Source: Patiria pectinifera
Taxonomy: Eukaryota > Echinodermata > Asteroidea > Valvatida > Asterinidae
Assembly: GCA_029964075.1 (NCBI GenBank)
Contig: CM057144.1
Coordinates: 5,417,281 to 5,481,280 of the forward strand
Reading direction: 5' to 3'
DNA: 64,000 bases
Position numbers and translations under genes: made by a program. Below the pieces are notes generated by a model, which was not told the DNA's origin, searched no databases, and worked only from the letters and a program-made list of their open reading frames with translations. The stretch's first letter is position 1. Every line of letters begins with the position of its first letter. Below are positions 12,201-27,200 of the stretch, one piece after another.

Positions 12201-15200
12201 CCATCCTCTTACCTACATGCCATCCCGATAGGACCTTCTCATGGCCAAACAGTAAGCCTAGCTCTGCAATCTGAATAATGAATGTTGAAGTCATATGTCA
12301 TCTCAGCGACAAATCTCTGTTCGTCACATAGTTTCATTGATTTTACAGGTGTGCTATATTTAGATTTATGTAGCCTCCACGATTTGCGTTTTGATGAACT
12401 GACAAGTGTACATTTAGATACGCGCACATGCTGTGTGCAAACATAATAATGCTACATTTTTGTGACGAAGTAGAAATTCCGTTTTTGACGAAGTGACAAA
12501 TATCTTTAGTAATTAAATGTCTCCTAATTAAACATGATTTTATGAAAGCAGAGACAATATTTTGGCCCTTTAACTGGGCCATTGCATCAGTTATATATTT
12601 TTAAATTCTTGGTGTAGAAATGTACGCGAAACCTGCGATTTGAAAAATCGACCAACTTCGCGATTTTCTCAAAAACTCAGTTTTGCCGGGCTGTGTGCAC
12701 AGTTCGTCAAAATGGTGACGAGTCATGACAGTTTCATGGGACCACTAAACTCTAAGATGAAATAACAAACTTTGTCCCACAACCCTTCATAATTTATTGG
12801 TCTTATATTTCAGTTGACCTTGAAGAGTATTTCTCCCGTGCTGTCCTGAAGAAAATAATCCAATCAACTCCAGAAGAGATACTGAAGGCAGACACAGAAG
12901 CTGCATTGGGCTATGTTGTGGATGAGCTTGGCATATCAAAAGTAGGTTGACACCACATTACCCCGATCACAAGCAATGATGCGAAATTATGAAAACTGTC
13001 AGGCAAAGTGATAATCAGTGTTAATCACGTCATTTGCAGCAGCAGCCGATTTTACGAAACAGTGCGGTACTTACGCCATGTGTAGGATTTGCGCAATTTG
13101 TTGCGTAAATCCTACACATGATCCTATGATCACTTTCATAAAATTTGGCCTGGCTACACAGTGTCGTTAATATTTGAAATCATCACTGATAATTAAATAT
13201 CAATAAGCTCAATGTCAGCATTGCATATCACTTTTAGGAACTCTTAAACGCTAAGGAGCCCTGTCCAACCCCAGCCAGTTTGAGTAAAACCCAGCTGATT
13301 GCCACATTGGAGGAGAGACAGCTGAATATCACAGGAACTAGAATGGAAATGGAAGACAGGCTATCTCACGATGATAGAAGTAAGTGGAAAAGTCTCAAAG
13401 GTTTATGGCAAATTAATTGACACGTCCCCCCGTCCCCATGCACCTCGTGGTTTTGCCAGCACTTGCCAGCATAACATATCACACCAGAGTTTAAGCCCCT
13501 TAAGTATTGAATTGGAGATAGGGAATCCTCGTGCATTATTTAGTTTAATTTTGAACACAAACACCGTTTTAAAGTTCTATCCACGGATCACAACAAGTAA
13601 GTTTTCTTTCAGCAAAACGAAATCAATTCTCTGAGGGATGCATGTGAATTGTTTTCGTTTTGCTGAACGAACACTTACCTTTTTTGTGATCCTTGAAACA
13701 GAACAGAATAAAAGTTTATAAAGTTTTATCTCCCTGGTTTTTTACTGGTCGCCCCCCCCCCCACCACCACCACAAAAGCTTGAGGCTACATATAGTTAAA
13801 TATATATTCATATTATGGATGAGAAAAAACCTCTTTCCCGGCTCAAGACTGTTATGGGCTTATATAATGGCAAGATGATTGATGGCCTTGCGATAAAAGC
13901 AGCTATACTTCACAAACCTTGTGGTTAGAGCTGGACAAAACAAATCATATGAGAGTTGGCCTGGGACTAATCTTTGCCTCATAAATTCAGGGTCAAAAGT
14001 TCAACCAGGATTAAAGGGGTGTCCACGATGCTTTTTAGCTATATCTCAATAGGGAACTTGATGGAGTAATTAAACACTATTTGAAAATATACTACAATGG
14101 CAGTACTGTCGTACACCACATAGTTAAGGATTACAGGCAGGGCACTTTGGGGTGGTTAATGTCATTGCATTTCCAAATTGCATGGTCAGCACGTTGTGGC
14201 TTTATAATTGCCTGATGGGTGCCATTTGTCAGTGGGACTGAAAACGCATAAACCTTTTTCATTTCATTGTTGCAGCTTGTCGGTTCTTCACACTGCCGGC
14301 ATTCCCCCCGGAGCTGGCCAAGGTGGCCTACTGCTCCCTGAGTGAGAACTGCCTCCGTATGGACTGCTGTCTGGAACTCAACATAGAGGACCAGAAATTC
14401 CGCCGCTCGTTCAATACCTTTTTGGAAGTAGATGCCTGTGATTTCACCTTGTACGTTGCCTTTCAGCACTTGCAGTACAAGAAGTTGCTGCTGAGCTACG
14501 AATGGGGTGAGTCTTTTGTTTTTATTCCATTTACAATTTCCACCATTAGCTCAACTACAAAACCAAGGTATGAGGCCCATTTGGGGTTTCATGCTACGTG
14601 CAATGTGTTTTTTTTTCTCAAAGTGTTCCAGATGTGGCAGCATACGTTCAGAAATTTAGAGGAAACACACTAAGCATCTGAAAATAAGCTCACGCGATTC
14701 AATGGCACTTGTGGCTAATAGCCCAATTTCCATTTTTATGCTTTCAGAGTGAATTCAATACACTGGATCAAGGGATGAACTGTTGAACCAATCCCAAACG
14801 TGTATTCAGCCAGAGAGGACGTGTATATTGTGAAATGATAACATATTTTGCATGTAGACACCCTGATTTTCATCGATTAGTAAATGCTTCGCAAGAACAC
14901 AATTTAGATATCTTCTTTTCTCCATTGTTGGTCAACCTCCTCCCAATCCTGACAGAAAATCCAAACCTGACTGCTTGAATGGGTTGCACTCTTCTGGCAC
15001 AAGCGAATGATGCGTTACAAGTTTTTGATATGATTACTACCCTTTCTGCATATTACCCAGGCCGACTAGAGCAGCAGACCATTGGTCCTATCACCCTGAG
15101 CTACTCCATCAACAAACTGGACGCTGAGAAGGTGTTTGAGGTAGACTTTGGGGCGTCTATCTGTGAGAGTGCCGATGATTGCATCTTTGATGTGGACATC

Positions 15201-18200
15201 ATCCAGGACTACAAGGTTCCCATTCCATTCTGCAATTCCAACTTCTCAGTCTCCTTACCTGGTACGATTTTGTTACATATCTGTTGGCCAACTTTTTGTT
15301 TATTGAGAAGTTATTCAAAAAATGGCTGAGACAGTTTATGAATACCTTTTGGTCGAGAGCCCGTCATGTGGCAGGTCTTATGTGGCTGTTTGAAACACTA
15401 TTATCCCAATTTGAAATGCTAAAACTTAACAATTAAACTTGAAGGTTTGTTTGGGTGGGGTGGAGTGGGGCTGGGGTGGGGTGTCGGGCCTGAACTAAAA
15501 TGCACCTCACACTAAATTTATCAGTTCGCGTTGGAGGGCGCGATAACACGCACTGGCTGTTTTTATACACAGGCACGGTTGATGGGTTAAATCATCAAGA
15601 TTGCCTCGACGTCTAAACACGCTTATCCTTCGTGCGTTAACACACAGAGTCAATAAGGTCTGTGGAGGCAGACCTTGTGTTGATCTTGAATTGGCCGTTA
15701 TGCATGACCTATTGTTCGACAATATACACTCCAGTGCGCACCTCGGAGTATTTAAACATATGAGAAATATCGTACAAATACTGTTGAAATGACAAAATGA
15801 CTCTCTTTGAATCAGTACTAGTGACGTTTGGATGTATCAGAAGTTGGTTGGAAAATTTTGCCTTTTGTGAAAGTCAAAATTTTCGGCAAAAATAATCCGG
15901 GTGCGAAGTGCTTAATCAAACATAGCTTTACTTGTGTAGTATGTGATATTGCAACATTTGACGACTGGCACTATGTCAGTGATTTGTGGTTTGCAAATTT
16001 GTTTAATAGTGTCATCGAGCCTGTAGCTCCTCCGTCCATACACATCTCACTGTAACAATTGTTTGTTTAGGTGGAGACACTCTGAGAGATTTTGTGACTC
16101 AAGTCGGCAAGGGTGCTGGACAGCAAGCAATCAACATCTTACTGGAGTACATCGGGCTCAGGGATAAGATTAATGACGTAGCATGCGACACGACAGCGCT
16201 GATAGGACCAGATGAAGAAGGTAAGGTCTGGATTGAAACATCTGAATGGTTTGGTAGGTGGATTAAATAATGTATATTGTTATATCTTTTTTTCTGTGCA
16301 GCAAAGTCGTATCTCGCACAGTTACGCTCCGTGCAACAAGGTCGTATCGTGCGTATCGCGACGTCCATTTACTTTGTGTGTACATCCGGGTTATTTTAAG
16401 CAAGATTAAGCCTTTTGACAATGCAAACTCGCTTTTCAAGCATATGACGTCACACGCCATTTAAGGAGATACAATCATGTTGCATGGACACGACGATATT
16501 GTTTCTTGGATGCTGTAATTGCATTGGTCTATAATGGTCACGTGTCTAGTCTAAAACTGACTGTTTACTGCAAAGCACTGCAACCAATGCAACACATTAT
16601 CACTTATGCTCGCTAAGCCCTCTGACTAGTAATATCAAAGGCACAATGTAGTGACTTAGTTTGTTGCAGAATATCACAATGATTTACATTTGTGATGTGG
16701 GATGGCATTTTAACAACCAAGGGGGCCCATGGCAACCGATGCAAGGCCGTTAATACATACAACCTTGCCCCACCAGGGGTACTGTGTGTCCCTCCTAATA
16801 TTGGTCTCAAAGCCGACTTTATTGTTATCTGGGTTTGATTCTGCCATTTGATATCAAATGATGAATCTGCAGATCTGAATACTATACAATCTTAATATGC
16901 GCCGAAAGTTTTGCCTAAAAAAACGCAACGTCTGTTTTGGCTTCGTTTGGTAAAGTCAATAGCACAATGAAACGGTGTAAGCATTGGAAAGCAAAACTCG
17001 TCCAGTTTAAAAGTTCTACTGGATTCGTGCACAGCCAGGCAAGGGTCAGTTACTCCGTCCACAAGTTTGCAAGCTGCGGCATCATGGTCTCGTCAATCTA
17101 GGATCGACAGTTTTGTGTGTTGAAAATACGTTTAATTTTGCCAAGAGGGTGGGGGTGCGCTCCCATAAAAAAAAATCGGTGCCCCCCAGTCGGCCCCCTT
17201 CCCAGAAATTCGGCAACCGGAGAAAATCATAGTCCTATAAGTTACCATGATTAGCAGATTGATCATAAAGTGCCTTTTTCCACAATATTTGTGTATTGTT
17301 CCTGTTTTTCGTGACTGGCTGTTTATTTTAAAATCCCGTGAAAAGCTGAAAGTCATAGCTTTTGCCTGACATCGATATTGGTTTTGAACAGCGTCCCCAT
17401 GGGAAGAAAGGTGTCGAAACCCCCTCCCCCTAACCCACCCACAGTATTTGATTTTTTTGGAGGTCGGGCGTCCATTGAAAAAAAACCTGTCTACCTAGCG
17501 TGGATGAAATTGGGCTCCTGCTATTGTAACATCCATCCCCCACTCGCCCCCTAGGATGAGAATACTGACTAGCCGCTGCTTGTGGTTGCCTTTGACTTGA
17601 CTTGGGAGGACTTTAAATAGATTCAACTACAACATTGGTTCTTGGAAATGAGTTTTATGTCTACTAAATATGCTTCACTTCAGCAAACCAGCCTGAGTAG
17701 GTTTTTTGTAGCCTGATTACTGGCTGAGCTGCACTGGCTTGTCCAAGCTTTTTGGTTGCTGGTTGATAATTAGTCATTATAAGCTAATTTGTTGTTGAGA
17801 ACTCCCCACTAGATTGTTTGCTCAGTGTATTTGCATGTAAGATGAAGGATTGCTAATTACTTAATTTCACTTCATTCAATTAATTTTATTAACTTTGAAA
17901 TACGTGTACAACATAATGCCCAGTTCTTACCCTGACTTGGGTATTACAATAGTTTCTTCATTCAAATGTTTGAATTTTCACCCAGTATGCATTGATGTCA
18001 GCCTACCATCACTGCCCAGTGGAGTGACGTGTGAGTTTGCACACCGGTGCCTCGGTGTGCGATGCTGCACCGAACTGGATCTAGAAATCACTGTCTTGTC
18101 AGTCAACATGTGGTTTATCCTAGACCCCTGTGAGTTCACACTGTCCTTTGGATTTGGAACGTGGTCCTTGAAGTTCACCATATTTGACTACCACTGGGGT

Positions 18201-21200
18201 GAGCACCTTACAGTTAGCTGATCAATTCGTCACAAAGTGCATGTGGATTTTGAAGAAAAAAGGCATTTTCGAGACAATCGCAAGAGAAGTTTCTCCTATT
18301 TTAAATTTACTAATTGGTAACAACTTTATTCAGTAATTAAAGGAAACCTCCAAATGATTCTTAGAAAAGTAAACTTGTATGTGAACCTAGTAACTATAAT
18401 TAACTTTGTTAATTAGCCAAAACTAATTAGTAAAGATGTCGATACCCTTTCGTGAAAACGAAAATTCATTGCCGCTCAAAAGAAGCGGTACTGCTATTAT
18501 CACCGGCGGTTTAACCCTAAAGGGGCCGGGTTATTTTGACCATCTCTCAGCCGGGGGGGGGGGCGGATTCCGCCCCCCCTAAGATCTCGGCCATCGAGTG
18601 ACGAAAAAATTCGGCACATGCATAGAGCAACTCTTCCTAAACATACCCAAGAAATTTCATGACTATAGGTCAAAGGGTTTTGGAATTATGGCTAATTAAT
18701 TATTCATATGTACGAATGGCAATTCTGCTCTGTGTACACGACGTATATGCGAAAATTCAGTGTCACGGCGCGTAGCGCCGGAAAATTTTTCGCTACGCGG
18801 CAACCCGTGGTCCGATTTTTATGTTTTTGGTATCAAAAGATGCGCAAAGCTCGAGGCTAAAAAGTCATAACAGCTCGGGTCGCGAAAAAATTTTTTTTAG
18901 AGGCTATCACGGAAAATGTTGAGGGGGGGGGGGCGGATTCCACCCCCCGGCCCCTTTAGGGTTAATAATGAGATCCTCCCTTGCATGCGTGCAGCTGAGA
19001 ATGTAAAAAATGATGTCTGTCCATTCATGAAAATGAAACTCTCAGGTGACTTTTTTACGCCTTTTCGTGCAATACGTTTTGTACGTGTTCAAGGAACAGG
19101 CATGGTCACGTCTTTTTGTTAACATACCAAATGCAACTCTCCAGAAACCTGCCCCTGGCATCATTAATGCAATTTGCATATTAATGATGTTTTGCCTACG
19201 GAAGCATGTCAGAATGGTCAAGTACGATACTTACGTCCCTTTTTGAAAACGACGATGCATTGTCTTACCGTGGGGAATTTTATCCTTACAGATAACGTCA
19301 CATTATTGTAGACGAGTCCTCCTCATCCTCATCCGAGTCCGAGTCCGAGTCCTTGAGCAAAGGACTCGAGTCCGAGTCCGAGTCCTTGTCAATTTTTGAT
19401 GTCCGAGTCCGAGTCCGAGTCCGAGTCCTTGAAAAAAGGACTCGAGTCCGAGTCCGAGTCCTTATGTATCAAATTCAAGTCGCGGTTCACCAATACTATA
19501 TTAACGTTTTCAAAATGTCACTATCAAATGTCAGGTGATAGAGAAGGGGTAATGGTTTTGGCTGTATGCACTATGCAATGCATTCATTATTTTTGCGAGC
19601 GGCAGAACTGCGGAATTCGGTTCCACAGCAAAACCAAATCAAGGTGAAAGACATAAAATAATTGAAATAAAACACCTAAAAAAGACCCGATTTTGCCGGA
19701 CTCGAGCCGGACTCGAGGCCGAGTCCTCGAGTCCTTGGGGTCCGAGTCCGAGTCCGAGTCCGAGTCCTTGAGCAAAGGACTCGAGTCCAAGTCCGAGTCC
19801 TTGAAAAAAGGACTCGAGTCCGGACTCGAGTCCGAGTCCCGAGTCCGAGTCCTACAACACTGATAATGTGTTTCTTCAACTGTTGACCAAATTTAAAAGT
19901 GTTGTCACATTTAAGAGATTTAAGTAAGTTGAAATAGATAACAAAGCTTCTTTTTTTATTGAACCTAGGTACTCGGGAAGAGTTGAAGATTGGCAAAGCC
20001 TTGACCCTGATCTACACCATTGACAAGCTGACTCAGGACGAGGTGTTTGTATTGGACCTAGCACTGTCCCTGTGCCTGCCAGACTCAGACTGTGACTCGC
20101 CCTCTATTGACATCCTCAAGAAGACCAGAGTGCCGATACCACTCTGCAACGAGAATGCTACATTCTCACTCCCTGGTAAATTTATTGCTACAGGTTTCTT
20201 GTATTTCAGCAGTATACCTTGTTGAAAACTGACCTTATTTAGAATTGTTTGTGTGGTCCTTTCTTGTGTATTTTTGAATCAGTATAGTGCAGGTTTGTAT
20301 AGGGTTAGGGTCAATACCTAATAAAAGTTCATCATGACCTCTGAACTTTTTGGTTCATGTGAACTTTTTTGATCCTCATATCGTCATCGTTATTTGACGA
20401 CGTGAGGAATCTCTATTTATCACTGAGTCTCACTGATTGTACACGTGTGCCATATTTGGATTTTCGTAGCCTCTATAGTTTGCATTTTGACAAGTGACGA
20501 ATCTGCATTATCATACATTTTACATCAGCGAGCGCTGTGTACAAACATATGCTACATCATGTGTGATGAAGTAGAATGTTTGTGTTGACGAAGTGAGAAA
20601 TAGTGTCTCCTACATTAAACATGATTGAATGAAAGCATGATATTTTTTTTGGGGGGGGGGCAATTTTACTACTGGGCTATTGCATCAGTTATATATTTTT
20701 GAATTTTGGGGAGAAATACAATACAAAAGCGCGATTTGCTGACAAACTTCAAACGTTAATTTCTCAAAACTTGGTTTTGCAGCTGTTAGTGCTGATTTGT
20801 CACTTCGTCAAAACGGTGACGACATGAACCGTAATATAAAACCAAAATCACCTTTATCAACCTACAGTGCTTATCTTGATTACCATTTTAATTTGTTGGT
20901 TGCATAATTGAGTACGTTCCGGCGAGAAGTCGACTAGTGGTTGATTTGTGATGTAACTTTCGCCTGCGCACTAATAACAACGTGCTTACGTCTCTAGTCA
21001 AAGCTGCTCAAAACAACATCACAAAAACTTCGGGGTCCGGGATCCCTATTGTGCATATAATGATACAACTGTGCCCTGTGGTCCGGTTCCAAATAGTCAA
21101 CTAGAGTAGTCCGACCATCCTGCGTTCGAGTGAAGCTGTAAAGTTAAACTCTGATTAACCCTAGACTCGGCCTGAACTTGCTCCTTAAATACTGCATCTA

Positions 21201-24200
21201 TCTGCATCATTGGATAATCTTAGAATAGTTTATTTATTAGAAACTTGAAGGGCTGCCCTACTTCCCGTCTTCTTCTTTTTAGAAACGGATTGAAAATTAT
21301 GTTAAAGTTGTTATAACCAGATTATTATACTTAATAAATGTTCAAAGCATTTAGGGCTTACAAGTAAATAGCTATGGTTAACCAATTCGATACAAACTCT
21401 TGTCATTAGATTTTTACATATCCTACCAGGGGAGACAATTTTAAAAAGGAATTTTATTCCACAGGGGATGGAACTATCAAAGGTTTCCTAGAGATGGTGG
21501 GTCCGAATGCTGCTGAATCTGCCGTGGATGCAATTCTGGAGCATTTAGGACTGTCTGTAAGTCCTGTACTGAATGTACTGAATTACATAGGGTGTGTTCG
21601 AGTTGCTCACATTACATGGATCGATCTTATAGCTCCACGGATCGACTAAACGTAGACGAGTTAGCCACGACAGCCAGGCTGATCAAATGCTCAAACGATC
21701 ACGATCCTCACTGCATCCATATCCGTGGTCATACCCATCAACAAAACGCCCGTTTCGGAATGAGATTTACTTGAAGATTCACTGCTTTTCCGTTAATCGC
21801 AAAAAGTAACAACGTTGGGCTGGAATTAAGGCCTCGAAGGTCACAATGAGATCAATAAATAATTAATTTTGCACTTCAAGTAAAGTTGGTTTTATGGTCC
21901 ACCTGACCTTTTCCACTGACTGGCCGCAGTATTTGTTTATTTGTTAGCATGAGCAACACATACGTTTGATGTATTTCCACCAACTCTGCTTTATGAGCAG
22001 GGTCTGTGGTTGCTGACCTGGGTTAGCCCCGAGAATGACGTCGGGGTTAGTCAAAAGGCATGGGGCTAACCCGAGTCCACCAGGATGAGCTAATCGAACG
22101 CAGCCAATTGACATATTACGTCGAAACAATTTGTATAAAAACAATTGAGCATTAATCAGAAGTGGTACAAATAAGCTTTTCTGTCTATCGCTGCAAATCA
22201 TTTCAAAAGCATGTTAATGACTGAGGAACTTGTAGAACTGATTAAAAGGCTGAAAAAAATATCATTTTCTGAATAAGACTAAGATTAAAACAACTCTCAT
22301 TTCTTTACAGGAATACATCAGCCATGAACCATGTGTCCGTCCACAAGTGACTCAGAATGGTTGGAACAGAAGTAAGTCAGTTAGGCTATCAGCTTCGGTC
22401 CAAAAAAATTGGGCCACCGGTATGAAATGAACGAAAAGATCAAAGTTCATAGCGATTTTGGGCAAGTTATACACATAAAGAATTGGAAAATGTGTGATAA
22501 CTTTGTAATGTGAGCAGTGGCAGTTTTTTGGGGTGTTATCACTTTTATTTTATTTTTTTCAAAATGGCCGTCAATATGCTTGATCCGGATTAATTGTATG
22601 TGAAAACAAGCATGTTTTGGCTGCCATTTGAAAAAAAGCGAGTGATATCACCTAAAAATCTGCCACCGCTGCAATGCTATCACATTTTTCCAACTACAGG
22701 GGTACATATACCTTGCCAAGTATCACAATGAGCATTTTTCCCCTCATTAGGTACCTACCAAACCCCCAAGCTGATGGCCAAGCTACAGTAGCGTATCCTG
22801 CTTTGGATGTCAGGGGGGCAACCGCACATCCGCACTGAAATGTAGACACGTTTTTTCTCCGGACACTTGGCCTCTGTAAAATCAAATAATAGGGGTGGGG
22901 GCTGGTACCCACCTTCCAAATGGGGGCGCTCTTCAAAACTGACCATTTCTTTGCATACTGCAAGTTATATCCCCATTTTCACGGCATCTCCGTTTAGATG
23001 TCAGAACTCTCCAACCAAAATAAATGCTGAACAATGTTGTTAAAAAAGCCGCCAGGGAGGCAGAGTGCCCCTCCCCCCCCCTTCCTCTGGATACGCCACT
23101 GCCTAGGTATAGATCGCCTCACAATAGTTTTTTTGTTTATCCTTATCTTTTTCCCCCAATCATCTGAGTCCACTTTCCCTAATAGTGAAACTAATTCCCT
23201 GCAATAGGTTCAGTGATATGGAACTGTTCTTTTTTCTTTTAACTACCGTTAATTTCTTGTTTTATAACTACTCATCATTGCTCCAGATATGCATGTTTGC
23301 ATTTCAATTTCTTAGCACCCCTTTTCAAGCGTCCATGCATATTTATGCTATGGGAACAACCACCAAAAAGTGCGGCTCATTATACATTTTTTGTTCACCG
23401 TTGAAAAGAGAACAACATTCTAATTGTATTAAATTGTATTAAAGAAAACATCATTTTCTTTCAAACTGATATATTATATTTAAAAGAAAGAGGGTCTGTA
23501 CTTTTTATTTAACAAATCATAATTTTATCAAAATTTACCACCATTTTGTGTGTGAAGTGTCGGTTTCCAGTAGGCCAACATCTTTTCAATTCGCCATGAA
23601 TAAAATTCGCCTAACCGTATTACATTCTTTACAAAATCAGTTGTTAGGGGATGTTCTTGTCTAATGAAAAATGTAAAAATCATTGTAATTGGATGTTGGG
23701 AAGGACCAAACTTTTATGTAAAGGAAGGTGATCACCAATCTTAATTCAGATAGCTAAAGCATGTTTTGTTTCCAGGTGACGCTCTCTCACACGTACACAC
23801 GCTTACATAGGCATAGAAATGGGGTACTTGCTTTGTTCTCGTGTACTAAAATTTTGCAACGTCGCACACACACTTATGTAAAAATGCTCTTATTCTAACC
23901 ATAGTTAATTTCCTGGGCTGACATTTGGACTAAATGTCCCTTTTCAAAAACTCTTCCATTTGCGACGGATCTACCCACCTTGGAAATTCCTAGTTTTTGA
24001 GTAAAATCCATATATCTATTTCGTGAAAAACTTGTTGGGTACCAAAACGGTACCCCGCAAGTCGATGGGCATTCCTTGTGGGGTACCTCCCATTGTTCCG
24101 GTACCCCACAAGGCAGTGGTTGTACACGCACCAATCTTTGTAAACATCGGCAATAGTGGACCTCCTATTGTCCCTAATCTTCATTCCTTTGTACTCTTTG

Positions 24201-27200
24201 GCAACAGCTTTCAGATTGTTTTTTTTTTTCAATCGTGGACTATCGGTCAATCGTGGACGTTTTGTTTGTGCCCTAACCCTTCTGTTCTAGGTCCATGATT
24301 GCCGGCGCTTACATACCCATGCGTGCATCTACATCTACGTGGGTACTCAGCAAAGTCCACTTCTGGATGTTAACGCTGAGGTGAAGTTTAAGGTGCATGT
24401 GAAGCAGGGGGAAGTTTGTGCAGAAGAAAAATTTAAGTGCGAGTAAAAAAAAGCTCCAATCTTGGAGCTACTTGGCAGAGATGTGTGCCCTGAAGACGTC
24501 CACTGATGGAATTGTGATGACGTCTACAGGAAGGGCATTCCAGAGCCGGACTGCTGTAGGCATGAAGGAGAACTTATAGATGTCCTTGGAGGAGTGGGTT
24601 GTGAGTAGCTGGTATCTTTCCGGATGGTAGTTTCGAAGTCTGGTATCTGTCATGGGGGTCAGGTACTGATATCTATTAATTGCGATGAGATTATTGGATA
24701 TTTTGTATAGCATGATCTTGATGGCTGCTTCCCTTCTCGATTGGAGTGAAGCCCACTGCAGGTTTTGTAGCATTGCGCTCACACTCTCAGTACGCTGGTA
24801 GATGTTCAGCACAAATCTAGCTGCTCTCTTCTGGATGGCTTCGACCTGGTTGATAGTGGTTTGATGATGGGGATTCCAAACAGTGGAGCAGTATTCTAGA
24901 TGTGGCCTGACCAGAGAGGTGTATGCTTGTTGTTTTAGCCGTGGGTGGCAATGCTTCAGGTTCCTTTTAATAAGCCCCAGCATCCGGTTAGCTTTTAAGG
25001 TGATGTTTGATATGTGCGTCTTCCAGGAGAGCTTGGATGTGAACGTCAGTGTGTCGTCGCCCAGGTGGTAGTCAAAGTCGATGTTGTTTATGCGGTGGGA
25101 GACTTGCATCACATGGCATTTGTCTGAATTGAACTTCATCTGCCACTTGGCTGTCCAAGAGTGCAGCGTATCAAGATCGTTCTGAAGAGCTCTGCAGTCA
25201 TCCACGGTGTTTATGGGCCGGTACATAAAACAATCATCAGCAAACAGGCGTAAAGACGAGGTGATGGAGTCTGATATGTCGTTGATGAATGTTAGGAATA
25301 GCAGTGGTCCTAGTACTGTGCCTTGGGGAACACCAGACAGAACATCTGACCACTCCGAGGCTTCGCCATCCACCACTACTCGTTGGGATCTTTTGGTGAG
25401 GAAGTTGCTGAACCACTTCAAAAGAGAGCCACGTACCCCATAGTGATGTAGTTTAAGGAGGAGTCTTTGGTGGGGTACTCGATCAAAGGCCTTGGAGAAG
25501 TCGAGGAGTATGGAATCTGTTTGCTTTCTGTCATCCAGGGCTTTGGCAAAATCATGGGCTACAATGATGAGCTGTGATTCACAAGAGCGGCCATGGCGGA
25601 AGCCATGTTGACTTTCGATTAAGATCTCATGAGTGTCGTAATGGCCCATCACCTGGCTAAAGATGATATGCTCAAGGATTTTACATGATATTGATGTGAG
25701 CGATACTGGTCGGTAGTTGGCAGCTACACTGCGATCTCCTTTCTTATATATCGGCGCTATGTTTGCAATCCTCCAGTCATGGGGAATTTCACCAGTATCC
25801 AGTGACTGCTGAAAGATGGATGCCAAAATAGGGGATATTTCCTCTGCCATTTCTTTCAAGATGCGGGCTGGAATTGAGTCAGGACCCGTTGCCTTGGAGA
25901 TGTTGATGTTCTTTAGCAGTTTGCAGACACCATCCACTGAGATTTCTATGTTCTGGACTTCAGGGAATGGAGACTCGCCCATCGATGGCAGATCAGACAG
26001 ATTTTCAGAAGTGAAGACAGATTTGAATTGCGTATTCAAGATCCTGGCTTTGCCTTTGTTGTCGGAGACTGTCCTGTCATTGTGTGTCAGGGGTGAGATA
26101 CCAGAACTATCTTGCCGCTTGGCTTTGATGAAGCGCCAGAAGTTTTTCTTGTGCTTGTCATCATGATCATTTAGCATGCGGTTGGTGTAAGACCAGTAGG
26201 AGGCTCGGATCTTTTTCTGCACAGTCTTACGGAATGACTTGAAATGGTCCCAGTCATTTCGAGAGTTAGAAGTTTTTGCCTTCTTGTACATTCGGGCCTT
26301 CTTTCTGATCATACGCTTAATGGAAGGTGTAATCCAAGGCCGACTAGCACGAGATCTTGAAATCTTGCTGGGGATGTTTCTCTCCATTGTCTGCAGGATG
26401 AAGTTTTTCAACAAGAGCCAGTTCTCATTGGTGGATCGCTGAGATACGTCATTGAAGAACTCTTCATGAAAGGTTTTAAAATCAGATCTTACACCTTCCA
26501 TGTCACCTTTGTTGTAAATAAAGATTCTTCTGGGTTGCTTCTTGTTGACTGCAGGCCGTAAGTCGATATCACCCAAAACAGCTTCATGGTCACTGATGCC
26601 TTCCACTACCTGTGTGGTTTTGACAGAGTTAGGATGTGTTGTCAGAATTAGATCCAAGATGTTGCTTGCACGGTCTCTTGTTCTTGTGGGCTCTGAGACC
26701 TTTTGCTCCATGTTGTATTCATTGCAAATATTTAGGAGGAGATGACATTTGGTGGATTCATTTGCATAGGGCTTAACTATGTTGTTAGACCAGTCTATGT
26801 CCCCTAAGTTGAAATCTCCTTGAATCAGGATAATAGCAGACTTGAATTTGGATTGGATCTCTGCAATTGAAGCATCAAGCTGCTTTAAGTTATCAGCGTT
26901 GGAACCAGGGGGCCGATAGAAGGATCCTATTACAAGTGGTTTCAGGCCTTGGATAGTTATGTGGATCCATATAAGCTCAGCGCTCGTGACATTTAGCAAG
27001 GTTATTTCCGTGAAAATAAGATGGTCTTTCACCATTACAAAAACACCACCGCCATGCTTATTTCTGTCCTTTCGAACAGTAGTGAAGCCGGCAGGAGTGA
27101 TCTCAGGGCTTAAGACGGATTCATCAAGTTTTGACTCGGTGCCTATGATGATGTCGGGCTGGTGGGTTTCAGCCAAAACCTGCAGGTCTAGAACTTTATT

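Noticed and set aside
19353-19996. Ser/Glu and Arg/Thr repeat open frames
   Set aside because: They are translations of GAGTCC hexamer arrays in the hAT-like element.
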